This document shows, one piece after another, positions 16,872-26,481 of a DNA stretch of 64,000 nucleotides (positions are counted from its first letter, which is position 1; each line of letters starts with the position of its first letter). The position numbers were made by a program, and so were the translations under genes. The stretch is taken from NCBI RefSeq assembly GCF_000334915.1, contig NZ_AMSF01000056.1, positions 62,001-126,000 of the forward strand. Reading direction: 5' to 3'. The DNA comes from Dyella ginsengisoli LA-4. Its GTDB lineage: Bacteria > Pseudomonadota > Gammaproteobacteria > Xanthomonadales > Rhodanobacteraceae. The notes under the pieces were generated by a model. The model was given only the letters and a program-made list of their open reading frames with translations. It was not told where the DNA came from and made no database searches.

Positions 16872-17669
16872 GTGGAAAATTCCGCGGAAAACCTGCTCCG
16901 GGACGGCCGGCTGGACGAGGCGCTGCAGGCCCTCACCACCCAGGTGCGGTCGCATCCTTCCGATGCGCCGCACCGCGTTTTCATGTTTCAGCTGCTGGCC
17001 GTGCTCGGCCAGTGGGAGCGGGCACAGAACCAGCTGAAAGTGGCCGGTGAGCTGGATCCGGCGAACACGCTGATGGTGGGCGCCTACCGCGTGGCGCTGG
17101 CCGGCGAGATGCAGCGCGCCGAAGTCATGGCCGGGCGTCGCTCGCCAGTGATGATCGGCGAGCCCGAACCCTGGATCGCCCTGCTGCTGCAGGCGTTGAA
17201 GTTGACCGCGGAAGGCCGGGTCGCCGAGGCGCAGGCGCTGCGCGGCGAAGCCTTCGAACAGGCGCCGACAGCGGCCGGCAGCATCGACGGCGTGCCGTTC
17301 GAATGGATCGCCGACGCCGATCCGCGCTTCGGTCCGTGTCTGGAGGTGATCACCCAGGGCGGCTACGCCTGGGCTCCGTTCTCGCGCATCCAGTCGCTGT
17401 CGTTCGACGAGCCGAGCGACCTGCGCGACAAGGTGTGGTCGCCGGTGCAGATCACCTGGACCAACGGCGGCCAGGCAGTCGGTTTCGTGCCATGCCGCTA
17501 TCCGGGAGCCGAATCGGCGTCCGAGCCGGCGCTGGCGCTGGGTCGGCGCACCGACTGGATCGACCTCGGGCACGACCTGCAGATTGGTGCGGGCCAGCGC
17601 ATGCTGGCCACCGACGAGGGCGACTACCCGCTGCTGGACGTCCGCTCGATCACCTTCGACCACGACTGA
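16872..17669 (+). CDS. tagJ: T6SS accessory protein TagJ (ImpE family)
   Basis: 265 residues. ImpE/TagJ proteins bind the sheath subunit TssB and modulate its handling by ClpV. The N-terminal half is helical and TPR-like (NSAENLLRDGRLDEALQAL, then QLLAVLGQWERAQNQLKVA). The C-terminal half carries the ImpE blocks FEWIADADPRFGP, YAWAPFSRIQSL and DLRDKVWSPVQI. The start is GTG at 16872, the only in-frame start that keeps the whole first repeat. It is 48 bp after hcp and 13 bp before tssE, an order also seen in other clusters carrying TagJ. Confidence 0.9.
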   Translation: MENSAENLLRDGRLDEALQALTTQVRSHPSDAPHRVFMFQLLAVLGQWERAQNQLKVAGELDPANTLMVGAYRVALAGEMQRAEVMAGRRSPVMIGEPEPWIALLLQALKLTAEGRVAEAQALRGEAFEQAPTAAGSIDGVPFEWIADADPRFGPCLEVITQGGYAWAPFSRIQSLSFDEPSDLRDKVWSPVQITWTNGGQAVGFVPCRYPGAESASEPALALGRRTDWIDLGHDLQIGAGQRMLATDEGDYPLLDVRSITFDHD

Positions 17670-17682
17670 GCGGGAGACCGCC

Positions 17683-18186
17683 GTGGCCGAACTGACCACC
17701 CAGGAACGGCTGCAGCCATCGCTGCTCGATCGGCTCACCGACGACGAGCCGGGCCAGCGCGAGGAGAGCCGCGAGAAGCGCGTGATCTCCGCCAGCCGGC
17801 TGCGCGAGTGCGTCACCCGCGACATGTCCTGGCTGCTCAACTGCGTGAACCTCGGCGCCGACGAGGAGCTCGCCGACTTTCCCGAAGTGACCCGCTCGGT
17901 GGTCAACTTCGGTATTCCCGATCTCACCGGCTCGGCGCTTTCCGGCGTCGACGCCGCCGTGCTGCAGCGGCAGATCCGCGCGGCGATCGTGGCGTTCGAG
18001 CCGAGGCTGATCGCCAGCACGCTGCAGGTCACCGTCAACATGGACACCGATCGCATGGATCGCCAGTCGCTGGTGTTCAACATCGAGTCCGACATGTGGG
18101 CGCAGCCGATCCCGCTGAAGCTCTATCTGAAGACCGAGGTCGACCTGGAGACAGGTACCTTCCACGTCTCGGAGGGCTTCGGCTGA
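17683..18186 (+). CDS. tssE: T6SS baseplate wedge protein TssE
   Basis: 167 residues of the gp25-like family. It links the baseplate to the first sheath ring. Typical features are PSLLDRLTDDEP at the N-terminus, LRECVTRDMSWLLNC, VVNFGIPDLTG and the C-terminal IESDMWAQP. The start is GTG at 17683 after a GGGAGA ribosome site; an in-frame ATG at 17584 lies in tagJ shadow. tssF follows after 7 bp. Confidence 0.93.
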   Translation: MAELTTQERLQPSLLDRLTDDEPGQREESREKRVISASRLRECVTRDMSWLLNCVNLGADEELADFPEVTRSVVNFGIPDLTGSALSGVDAAVLQRQIRAAIVAFEPRLIASTLQVTVNMDTDRMDRQSLVFNIESDMWAQPIPLKLYLKTEVDLETGTFHVSEGFG

Positions 18187-18193
18187 GCGTGCC

Positions 18194-20077
18194 ATGGACC
18201 CCCGCCTGATCCGCTACTACAACCGCGAGCTGCAGCACGTCCGGGAGATGGGCGGCGAGTTCGCCCGCGAGTACCCGAAGATCGCCGGCCGCCTGGGCCT
18301 GGAAGGTTTCGAGTGCGCCGACCCCTACGTCGAGCGACTGCTGGAGGGCTTCGCCTTCCTCGCCGCGCGCGTGCAGCTCAAGCTTGATGCGCAGTACCCG
18401 GTGTTCACCCAGCATCTGCTGGAGATGGTCTACCCGCACTACCTCGCGCCGGTGCCGTCGATGGCGGTGGTGCAGCTGCAGCCGGACCTGAAGGAGTCCG
18501 CGCTGGCCGGCGGGCACGTCGTGCCCAGACACACCGCGCTGCGCAGCCAGACCGGCCGCGACGACCGTACCGCCTGCGAATACCGTACCGCGCATGAGGT
18601 CACGCTGTGGCCGCTGGAGTTGGCCGAGGCGAAGTACTTCGAGACGCCGGCCGCGGTCGCAGCGGCCGGCATCCCGATCCCCGAGGGCAAGCCGGTCCGC
18701 GCCGGCCTGCGGCTCAAGTTCCGCGTCACCGCCGGCGTACCGGCCCATGCGCTGGCGCTGGACCGGCTGCCGATCTTCATTGCCGGCGCCGACGAGCTGC
18801 CCAAGCGCCTGTACGAGCAGGTGCTCGGCAATGCGGTGGGCTACCTGGTGCGGGCCCCGGGTGCCTCCGGACCGGTAAGCGCCAGCTATCCGGCCGAGGC
18901 GATCCAGCCGCGCGGGTTCGCCGACGAGGAGGCGCTGATTCCCTATACGGCGCGCTCGTTCAGTGGCTATCGCCTGCTGCAGGAATACTTCGCCTGCCCG
19001 GAGCGTTTCCTGTTCGCCGAGTTCACCGGACTGCGCCAGGTACTGGCGCGCTCGCAGGGCAGCGAGTTCGAGATCGACGTACTGCTGGACCGCAGCGTGC
19101 CGCGTCTCCACAACGCCGTGGATGCCGGCAATTTCAGACTGTTCTGCACGCCGGCGATCAACCTGTTTCCGCGTCGTGCCGACCGCATCCATCTGCAGGC
19201 CGGCAAGAGCGAATACCACGTACTGGCCGACCGCACCCGGCCGATGGATTTCGAGATCCACTCGATCAGCGAGGTCGACGGCTTCGGTGACCGGCAGGAA
19301 CCCGAGTTGCGCTTCCAGCCCTTCTACGGCTGCGACGAGCGCAGCTGGCACAGCGGCACGGCCGCTTTCTACACGGTGCGCCGCGAGCCGCGCCTGCTCT
19401 CCTCGCGCCAGCAGCTGCACGGTGCGCGTTCGAGTTACGTCGGGCACGAGCTGTTCGTCTCGCTGGTCGATGCGCGCGACGCGCCTTACTCGACCTCGCT
19501 GCGCCAGATCGGCATGCAGTTGCTGTGCACCAACCGCGATCTGCCGTTGCACATGCCGGTGGGCAAGGGCACGACCGACTTCACCATGGAAGCCGGGGCT
19601 CCGGTGCAGGCGATCCGCTGCGTGGCCGGGCCGACCAAGCCGCGCGCACCGACGGCGACCGGCGAGACCGCATGGCGCCTGCTCAGCCACCTGCAGCTCA
19701 ATTACACCTCGTTGCTGGGGGAGGGCGCCGATCAGGGCGCCACCGCCTTGCGCGAGATGCTCACGCTGTATTGCGACGAGTTCGATTCCGGCGCCCGCCG
19801 GCAGATCGAGGGCGTGAAGTCGGTGCGCTCGGCGCCGATCGTGCGGCGCATCCCGGTGCCCGGACCGATCAGCTTCGGCCGCGGGCTGGAGATCACGCTG
19901 ACCTGTGACGACAGCGCGTTCGAAGGCACCGGTGCCTACCTGCTCGCGTCGGTGATGCAGCACTTCTTCGCGCGCTACGTCTCGGTGAATTCCTTCACCG
20001 AGACCGTGCTGCGCACCCTGGAACGCAACGAGGTGGCCCGATGGCCGGCACAGCTGGGCAAGCGCCAGATCCTGTAG
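18194..20077 (+). CDS. tssF: T6SS baseplate protein TssF
   Basis: 627 residues, normal for TssF (VasA/ImpG). With TssG, TssE and TssK it forms the baseplate wedges. The N-terminus LIRYYNRELQHVREMGGEFA is diagnostic. HYLAPVPSMAVVQ, the ISEVDGFGD block and FGRGLEITLTCDD near the end also fit, as does the terminal FFARYVSVNSFTETVL. The last 37 bases overlap the start of tssG, implying coupled translation. Confidence 0.95.
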   Translation: MDPRLIRYYNRELQHVREMGGEFAREYPKIAGRLGLEGFECADPYVERLLEGFAFLAARVQLKLDAQYPVFTQHLLEMVYPHYLAPVPSMAVVQLQPDLKESALAGGHVVPRHTALRSQTGRDDRTACEYRTAHEVTLWPLELAEAKYFETPAAVAAAGIPIPEGKPVRAGLRLKFRVTAGVPAHALALDRLPIFIAGADELPKRLYEQVLGNAVGYLVRAPGASGPVSASYPAEAIQPRGFADEEALIPYTARSFSGYRLLQEYFACPERFLFAEFTGLRQVLARSQGSEFEIDVLLDRSVPRLHNAVDAGNFRLFCTPAINLFPRRADRIHLQAGKSEYHVLADRTRPMDFEIHSISEVDGFGDRQEPELRFQPFYGCDERSWHSGTAAFYTVRREPRLLSSRQQLHGARSSYVGHELFVSLVDARDAPYSTSLRQIGMQLLCTNRDLPLHMPVGKGTTDFTMEAGAPVQAIRCVAGPTKPRAPTATGETAWRLLSHLQLNYTSLLGEGADQGATALREMLTLYCDEFDSGARRQIEGVKSVRSAPIVRRIPVPGPISFGRGLEITLTCDDSAFEGTGAYLLASVMQHFFARYVSVNSFTETVLRTLERNEVARWPAQLGKRQIL

Positions 20078-21063
20078 CGCCGCTCGCGGCGCTGCAGGCC
20101 GAGCCGGAGCGCTTCGACTTCTTCGACGCGGTGCGGCGGATCGAGTGCGCGCATCCGGACAAGCCACGGCTGGGCGAGTCGACCAAGCCGTCGGAAGATC
20201 CGGTGCGGCTGCGCCATACGCCTTCGCTGGCCTTTTCGCCACGCACCCTCGACCGCTTCGAGCCGGCTTCCGGCGAGCAGCCCCATCGCCTGTACGGTCG
20301 GTTTCTCGGCCTGTTCGGCCCGAACGCACCGCTGCCGCTGCACCTGACCGAGTACGCCATCGATCGCCAGATCAACGCGCGCGATCGCACGTTCAGTGCG
20401 TTCGCCGACATCTTCCACCACCGGATGATGAGCCTGTTCTACCGCGCCTGGGCGGACGCACAACCCACCGTGCAGTACGACCGGCCGAAGCAGGACCGCT
20501 TTGGTGCCTACGTCGGCGCGCTGGTCGGCGTGGCGACCCCGCATGCCGGCGATCGCGACGCGATGCCCGACCGCTTCAAGCGCTTCTTCGCCGGTCGCCT
20601 GCTGACCCAGGCGCGCAGTCCGGAAGGCCTGCGCCAGTTGCTGCAGGACTTCTTCCGCGTGCCGGTGCGGGTGCTGGAGTACGTCGCCGAGTGGATGCGT
20701 CTGCCGGACGAGTCGCACCTGCGGCTGGGGGCGTCGCCGCAGGTCGCCGGACTCGGCCGCACGGCGGTGCTGGGTGATGCGGTATGGGAGGCGCAGCAGC
20801 GCTTCCGCCTGCGCATCGGGCCGCTCGATGCCGCGCAGTTCCGCCATTTCCTGCCCGGCGAAGAGGCACTGCAGCAGCTCGTTGCCGCGGTGAAGACCTA
20901 CGTCGGCGAGGAAAAGGCCTGGGATGTACAGCTCGTGCTCCAGCGCGAGGACGTGCCGGTCACGCGCCTGGGCCAGTCCGGCCGCATGGGGCTGACCACC
21001 TGGCTGGGCCGGCGCGACCAGCTCACCGATGCCGACGACGTCGTGCTGCGTCCTGCGGGCTGA
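20041..21063 (+). CDS. tssG: T6SS baseplate protein TssG
   Basis: 340 residues, VasB/ImpH family, dimeric core of the baseplate wedge with TssF. Diagnostic parts are RFDFFDAVRRIE near residue 25, LYGRFLGLFGPNAPLPLHLTEYA, FHHRMMSLFYRAWA and the C-terminal LGRTAVLGDAVW plus TTWLG. The ATG at 20041 lies inside the end of tssF. A 96-base gap separates it from clpV. Confidence 0.95.
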   Translation: MAGTAGQAPDPVAPLAALQAEPERFDFFDAVRRIECAHPDKPRLGESTKPSEDPVRLRHTPSLAFSPRTLDRFEPASGEQPHRLYGRFLGLFGPNAPLPLHLTEYAIDRQINARDRTFSAFADIFHHRMMSLFYRAWADAQPTVQYDRPKQDRFGAYVGALVGVATPHAGDRDAMPDRFKRFFAGRLLTQARSPEGLRQLLQDFFRVPVRVLEYVAEWMRLPDESHLRLGASPQVAGLGRTAVLGDAVWEAQQRFRLRIGPLDAAQFRHFLPGEEALQQLVAAVKTYVGEEKAWDVQLVLQREDVPVTRLGQSGRMGLTTWLGRRDQLTDADDVVLRPAG

Positions 21064-21159
21064 GGGTGACGCGCATGCCGAAGATCACCACCGATTTCCG
21101 ATTCCCGCCCTGCGCCCCGCGCGCGGGTGCCTACCGCTAACCTCGCAAGGATCCACGCC

Positions 21160-23895
21160 ATGGCCGACATCAGCCGCAGCGCCCTTTTCGGCAAGCTCAA
21201 CAAGCTCGCCTACCGGGGCATCGAGAGTGCCACCGTCTTCTGCAAACTGCGCGGCAATCCTTACATCGAGCTGGTGCACTGGATCCACCAGATCCTGCAG
21301 CTGCAGGACTCGGACCTGCACCACATCGTCAAGCAGTTCAACCTCGATCCGTCGAACCTGGTGCGCGACGTCACCGACGCACTGGACCGCCTGCCACGCG
21401 GCTCCACCAGCATCTCGGACATTTCCAGCAACGTCGAGGAAGCCGTCGAACGCGCCTGGGTGTTCGCCACCCTGATGTTCGGCGAGGCGCAGGTGCGCAC
21501 CGGTTACCTGATCGTCGGCATCCTGCAGACGCGCAGCCTGCGCAACGTGCTGGTGGGCATCTCCAGGGAGTTCGAGAAGGTCAAGCTGGAGACGCTGACC
21601 GACAAGTTCGCCGAGGTCGTCGACGGTTCGCCCGAGGACAACCAGACCGCTTCGGATGGTTTCAAGATGGGCGGCGCGGTGCCCGGCGAAGCCAGCGGCG
21701 CGATGGGGCCGGCGCAGATGGGCAAGCAGGAGGCCCTGCGCCAGTTCACCGTCGACCTCACCGAGCAGGCGCGCAGCGGCAAGCTCGATCCCATCGTCGG
21801 CCGCGACGACGAGATCCGCCAGGTGGTGGACATCCTGATGCGCCGCCGGCAGAACAACCCGATCCTGGTCGGCGAGGCTGGCGTGGGCAAGACCGCGGTG
21901 GTGGAAGGCTTCGCCCAGCGCATCGTGCGCGGCGACGTGCCGCCCTCGCTGAAGGACGTGGAGCTGCGCACGCTGGACGTCGGCCTGCTGCAGGCCGGCG
22001 CCAGCATGAAGGGCGAGTTCGAGCAGCGCCTGCGCTCGGTGATCGAAGAGGTCCAGTCCAGCCCCAGGCCGATCATCCTGTTCGTCGACGAGACCCACAC
22101 GCTGGTCGGCGCCGGCGGCGCGGCCGGTACCGGCGATGCGGCCAACCTGCTCAAGCCGGCGCTGGCGCGCGGCACGCTGCGCACCATCGGCGCCACCACC
22201 TTCGCCGAGTACAAGAAGCACATCGAGAAGGACCCCGCGCTGACCCGCCGCTTCCAGACCGTGCAGGTCGACGAGCCGAGCGAGGAGAAGGGCATCCTGA
22301 TGATGCGCGGCGTCGCCAGCGTGATGGAGAAGCACCATCGCGTGCAGATCCTCGACGAGGCGCTGGAGGCGGCGGTGAAGCTGTCGCATCGCTACATCCC
22401 CGCGCGCCAGCTGCCGGACAAGGCGGTCAGCCTGCTCGACACCGCCTGCGCCCGCGTCGCGGTGAGCCAGCATGCGGTGCCGCCGGAAGTGGACGACACC
22501 CGCAAGCGCATCGAGGCGCTGGAGACGGAGCTGGCGATCATCCATCGCGAGAAGACCGTCGGCGTGGACGTCGCCGAGCGCGAGGCCTCGGTCGACGAGA
22601 AGCTGGTCGTCCAGCGTGAACGGCTGGAGAAGCTCGAAGCCGACTGGGCCGCCGAGAAGGTGCTGGTCGAGCAGATCCTCGCCATCCGCGCGAAGCTTCG
22701 TGGCGACAGTGCGCCGGTGGAAGGCACCGGCAGCAAGCTGGAAGCCTCGGCCGAGGCGGCCGCCGTGGCCGAGGATCCGGCGGTGGCGGTCGAGTTCGAC
22801 GACGCGGCGCGCGCCGCCGCGCTGGAAGAGTTGAAGACCCTGCAGACCCAGCTCACCGAGCTGCAGGGCGAGAATCCGCTGATCCTGCCGACCGTGGACA
22901 TGATCGCCGTCGGTGCCGTGGTGTCGGACTGGACCGGCATCCCGGTCGGCCGCATGGTCAAGAGCGAACTCGAGACCGTGATGAACCTGGCCGGCCTGAT
23001 GGGCAAGCGGGTGATCGGCCAGGACCACGCGATGGAGATGATCGCCAAGCGCATCCAGACCAGCCGCGCCGGCCTGGACAACCCGAACAAGCCGATCGGC
23101 GTGTTCATGCTTGCCGGCACTTCCGGCGTCGGCAAGACCGAGACCGCGCTGGCGCTGGCCGAGGCGCTGTATGGCGGCGAGCAGAACATCATCACCATCA
23201 ACATGAGCGAGTTCCAGGAGGCGCACACCGTCTCCACGCTCAAGGGCGCGCCTCCCGGCTACGTCGGCTACGGCGAGGGCGGCGTGCTGACCGAGGCGGT
23301 ACGGCGCAAGCCGTATTCCGTGGTGCTGCTGGACGAGGTGGAGAAAGCCCACCCGGACGTGCACGAGATCTTCTTCCAGGTGTTCGACAAGGGCGTGATG
23401 GAGGACGGCGAAGGCCGCCGCATCGACTTCAAGAACACCCTGATCCTGCTCACCACCAATGCCGGCACCGAGATGATCGCCAGCATGTGCAGCGACCCGG
23501 ACCTGATGCCGGACCCGGATGGCATGGCCAAGGCGCTGCGCGACCCGCTGCTGAAGATCTTCCCGCCGGCGCTGCTCGGTCGCCTGGTCACCATCCCGTA
23601 CTACCCACTGAGCCCGGCCATGCTCGGCGAGATCGTCAAGCTGCAGTTGAATCGCATCAAGAAGCGCATCGAGGGTCGCTACAGGATCCCGTTCGAGTAC
23701 GGCGATGACGTGGTGAAGCTGGTGGTCGAGCGCTGCACCGAGAGCGAATCCGGTGGCCGCATGATCGACGCCATCCTGACCAACTCGATGCTGCCGGACA
23801 TCAGTCGCGAGTTCCTCAACCGCACCATCGAGGGCAAGCCGATCGAGAAGGCAAGCGTGAGCGTGAAGGACGGGGAGTTCAGCTATGCATTCTGA
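21160..23895 (+). CDS. tssH: T6SS sheath-recycling ATPase ClpV
   Basis: 911 residues, HSP100/Clp type. It disassembles the contracted sheath. Order: N-domain (residues 1-160) for TssC binding; first AAA+ module with Walker A GEAGVGKT (about 238-245) and VDETHTLVGAGG; coiled-coil middle region (about 440-590) with VSDWTGIPVGRM after it; second AAA+ module with Walker A GTSGVGKT (about 653-660) and LLDEVEKAHPDV. The ATG at 21160 is preceded by AAGG at good spacing; GTG 21127 is an in-frame alternative. The middle region is Glu/Ala-rich and slightly long, otherwise ordinary. Confidence 0.96.
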   Translation: MADISRSALFGKLNKLAYRGIESATVFCKLRGNPYIELVHWIHQILQLQDSDLHHIVKQFNLDPSNLVRDVTDALDRLPRGSTSISDISSNVEEAVERAWVFATLMFGEAQVRTGYLIVGILQTRSLRNVLVGISREFEKVKLETLTDKFAEVVDGSPEDNQTASDGFKMGGAVPGEASGAMGPAQMGKQEALRQFTVDLTEQARSGKLDPIVGRDDEIRQVVDILMRRRQNNPILVGEAGVGKTAVVEGFAQRIVRGDVPPSLKDVELRTLDVGLLQAGASMKGEFEQRLRSVIEEVQSSPRPIILFVDETHTLVGAGGAAGTGDAANLLKPALARGTLRTIGATTFAEYKKHIEKDPALTRRFQTVQVDEPSEEKGILMMRGVASVMEKHHRVQILDEALEAAVKLSHRYIPARQLPDKAVSLLDTACARVAVSQHAVPPEVDDTRKRIEALETELAIIHREKTVGVDVAEREASVDEKLVVQRERLEKLEADWAAEKVLVEQILAIRAKLRGDSAPVEGTGSKLEASAEAAAVAEDPAVAVEFDDAARAAALEELKTLQTQLTELQGENPLILPTVDMIAVGAVVSDWTGIPVGRMVKSELETVMNLAGLMGKRVIGQDHAMEMIAKRIQTSRAGLDNPNKPIGVFMLAGTSGVGKTETALALAEALYGGEQNIITINMSEFQEAHTVSTLKGAPPGYVGYGEGGVLTEAVRRKPYSVVLLDEVEKAHPDVHEIFFQVFDKGVMEDGEGRRIDFKNTLILLTTNAGTEMIASMCSDPDLMPDPDGMAKALRDPLLKIFPPALLGRLVTIPYYPLSPAMLGEIVKLQLNRIKKRIEGRYRIPFEYGDDVVKLVVERCTESESGGRMIDAILTNSMLPDISREFLNRTIEGKPIEKASVSVKDGEFSYAF

Positions 23896-24039
23896 GTCGA
23901 CCCCGTCTGCGGGCGGACGCGGTCCGGGCAGGTCTTCCGGGCATGGATGCCTGGGCATATCGCCGGGCCGGCCGGTGGATGACTGGATGCGCGAGGCGGG
24001 GAGTCTTCAGGAGCGCAGTCTGCGCCCGAGGGAAGAGCG

Positions 24040-25053
24040 ATGAACGACTACAAGAAGCTGATGAAGTTTATCGAGGCCCAGGCGCTGCTGGCTCCGGTCT
24101 CGCCGGGAGAGTCGACCCGCGACCTCTACACCTACTTTCACGAGAAGCTGGACAACCCGTCGAACGATCGCGGTGACGTGAGGGAAATGGCGAACCGGGC
24201 CCTGCGGGTGGCCGGGCTCAGGCCGCGGAACTCGAGCCAGGCCTCAACCCTGGACGCGCCGGAAAACGCGGATCTCAGGGCCCGCGCCGCTGCGCTTCTG
24301 GCGATGTCGATCATTCGGGACATGAGTGAAAACGAACTGACCAGCCAGTACGCACGCCTGCGCAAGCTGAACCAGTCGGCGGTTCTGTCCGAGCTGCGCG
24401 TGACGCTCAAGAAGGGCGACGTGGTCCAGTCCCGGAAATTTCCCAAGCTGGAGATGAAGAATTTTTCCAGCGCCGGTACGCGTGCAAGCATCTGGAAGCA
24501 CGAGATCGAGGATGCGTACTCGAAGACGCACGACATGCTCCTTCAATGCGAAATGCGCTTCCTGGTGGGTGGCACCGCGTTGACGGGAACCCTCGACACC
24601 GCTTTCAGGGCGTATTTCGGAGATCCGTCCGCGATCGTCGATACGTCGGCACTTCCGTTCAGCGACGCGTCGAAGCCGGTATGGATGCCGTCGAACCAGA
24701 CGCGGCTCGAGGTGGTCCGGGAGGTGATGCGCAGGGTCTGCAAGAACTTCGTGCGGCAATCCATCCGCATCTACTTCGGTGGACGCAGCATCGACGACGG
24801 CACGTATGCCTACGTCAGCGGAAAAACCAATCCCACCAAGATCCATGTCGGCGGTCAGTTCTTCACCAAGGTGAAGGAGGGGCTTGCCAGCGAGGCCGGC
24901 ACCATCGTGCACGAGTGCACGCATACCTTTGCCGGAACGAAGGATCACAAGTACCGCAACGATCCCTGCAAGCAGCTGGCGATCAGCCATCCGGCAAAGG
25001 CACTGGCCAATGCCGACAGCTACAAGTTCTTCGTCGAGGCCGCATTCGGATAG
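24040..25053 (+). CDS. M35-like zinc metallopeptidase, candidate T6SS effector
   Basis: 337 residues. The C-terminal third has the aspzincin signature: zinc-binding HECTH at residues 291-295, then GTKDHKY (299-305) with Asp302 as the likely third zinc ligand, as in M35 deuterolysins and Lys-specific endopeptidases. The N-terminal ~140 residues are helical and unrecognised, perhaps a loading or delivery part. There is no signal peptide, which suits T6SS export. It is the first cargo gene after clpV, with a 144-bp gap. Codons here are visibly richer in A and T than in the tss genes, a hint of separate origin. Its own immunity gene is not obvious next to it. Confidence 0.75.
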   Translation: MNDYKKLMKFIEAQALLAPVSPGESTRDLYTYFHEKLDNPSNDRGDVREMANRALRVAGLRPRNSSQASTLDAPENADLRARAAALLAMSIIRDMSENELTSQYARLRKLNQSAVLSELRVTLKKGDVVQSRKFPKLEMKNFSSAGTRASIWKHEIEDAYSKTHDMLLQCEMRFLVGGTALTGTLDTAFRAYFGDPSAIVDTSALPFSDASKPVWMPSNQTRLEVVREVMRRVCKNFVRQSIRIYFGGRSIDDGTYAYVSGKTNPTKIHVGGQFFTKVKEGLASEAGTIVHECTHTFAGTKDHKYRNDPCKQLAISHPAKALANADSYKFFVEAAFG

Positions 25054-25368
25054 TGACCGGGCGAGGGCGTGCAGGGAGATCGCTGGCCGCGCTCATCCTT
25101 CAGCACGTGTCGTTACCGCGGTGCCGGGGTGTTTGGAGTCCAGGAATCAGAGCCGGACGGATGCACCCGGTTCCGCAGCCTCCGGCGGCAACCCGGCCGA
25201 GCTTTCCATGGAGGGTTGCTGGAATGAGCGCTCCAGGGCCTGGATGCCGGCAGGGAGCCAAGGGAATTCGGGCCGGTGCCAGCGGTTGTTGGCGCGAGGT
25301 GCCAAGCAATGCATGTCGGGCCGGCGATCAGAACGCCTGCTGCAGACGCCAACCATGGGGTGATAGCC
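25054..25368 (+). other. Gap between peptidase and phospholipase-like genes
   Basis: 315 bp with no supported gene. Reading frames across it are Pro/Arg-rich and lack similarity. An immunity gene for the peptidase would be expected here but I do not see one. Alternative GTG/ATG starts for the next gene (25276, 25309) fall in this stretch. Confidence 0.4.
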
Positions 25369-26472
25369 GTGATCGAATACTACGACCTTGGACCGGACAA
25401 GAAGCTCAACGAAATCGTGATGGCCGGCAGCCACGACGCCGGCATCACCGGCGGCGGGAGCAACGTGCAGACCCAGGACCGGGACATCTACGAGCAGGCC
25501 AAGGCCGGCGTCCGCATCTTTGACCTGCGCATCGCGCTGGCGACGACGGGAGGAACGCACGACGGCGCAAAGCTCGCCGAACTGAAGGCCTTCCATGCCG
25601 ACAAGAAGCTGGTGTCGAACAGGACGACCACCCGCCACGTGGGCAGCCTGGGCACCACCCAGCAGGTCGAGCGGAGCAAGCTGCGAGGCGGCGCCTTCGG
25701 CATGAACCTGAGCAACATGCTCACCCAGGCCAAGCGCTTCGTCGACGAGAATCCCAACGAGTTCCTGCTGCTGAAGTTCGACAAGTCGACGAACTGGCTG
25801 CTGATCGCCGAGGCCTGCGTGAACTATCTCGACAGCGCGCTGTACACCGGGGGCGGCAATCTCAATACCAAGACCCTGCGCGACCTTCGTGGCAAGGTCG
25901 TCCCGCTGTTCGTCGAGTCCGGCATGCAGGCCTTGCGCTCCGCGAACGTCAACGGGCCGGGCATCGGCATCCTGGGCATCAAGAACATGAAGGATGACAA
26001 GGGTGGTTACAACGACCGCTACGAAGGCATCCAGTATTACGGCAAGGGTGGCACCAGTCCCTTCAGCCCGTTCAAGAAAACCAAGCAGAACGTCACCAAG
26101 CAGTCCGATCTGATGAAGAAGGGTGGCCAGGGCAACCCTGCGGTCATGGGCATGATGTACTGGACGAGCACGGGCCTGTTCGAGAGCATCAAGGATCGCA
26201 ACGACGGCATGTGGACGCAGCCCAACGTGGACAAGCTCAAGCGCATGTGGTCCCAGGGGCTGGAACAGGCGATCCAGGATCGCGCGGGCAAGTACGCGCA
26301 GATCAATGGCTTTGGCGGAGGGCAGCGGCTGAAGGCGTTCCTGCCCAATTTCGTGATGATCGATTTTGCCGACCCGACGAAATGCGGGGAGATCTTCGAG
26401 CTCAACACGACGCCGGTTACGGTGATGGTGGACGCTTTCGGTCTCGGCCAGCACCGTATCCGCCAGGCCTGA
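25369..26472 (+). CDS. PI-PLC-like phosphodiesterase, candidate T6SS effector
   Basis: 367 residues if started at GTG 25369, which has GGGGTGA eight bases upstream; in-frame starts at 25276, 25309 and 25360 would lengthen it. The family block MAGSHDAGI near residue 16 carries the first catalytic His of the PI-PLC X domain, and RIFDLRIAL follows at the expected distance with a THDG element. FLLLKFDKS and FVMIDFADP near the ends are typical core strands of this TIM-barrel family. It would cleave a phosphodiester in a lipid head group. No signal peptide. It lies in the cargo island between clpV and PAAR, so a membrane-damaging effector is the simplest reading. Confidence 0.72.
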   Translation: MIEYYDLGPDKKLNEIVMAGSHDAGITGGGSNVQTQDRDIYEQAKAGVRIFDLRIALATTGGTHDGAKLAELKAFHADKKLVSNRTTTRHVGSLGTTQQVERSKLRGGAFGMNLSNMLTQAKRFVDENPNEFLLLKFDKSTNWLLIAEACVNYLDSALYTGGGNLNTKTLRDLRGKVVPLFVESGMQALRSANVNGPGIGILGIKNMKDDKGGYNDRYEGIQYYGKGGTSPFSPFKKTKQNVTKQSDLMKKGGQGNPAVMGMMYWTSTGLFESIKDRNDGMWTQPNVDKLKRMWSQGLEQAIQDRAGKYAQINGFGGGQRLKAFLPNFVMIDFADPTKCGEIFELNTTPVTVMVDAFGLGQHRIRQA

Positions 26473-26481
26473 GAGTGGAGG

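Noticed and set aside
21085-23958. A minus-strand open frame of about 957 codons opposite clpV
   Set aside because: The plus strand encodes an intact ClpV with both Walker motifs; the antisense product has no similarity.
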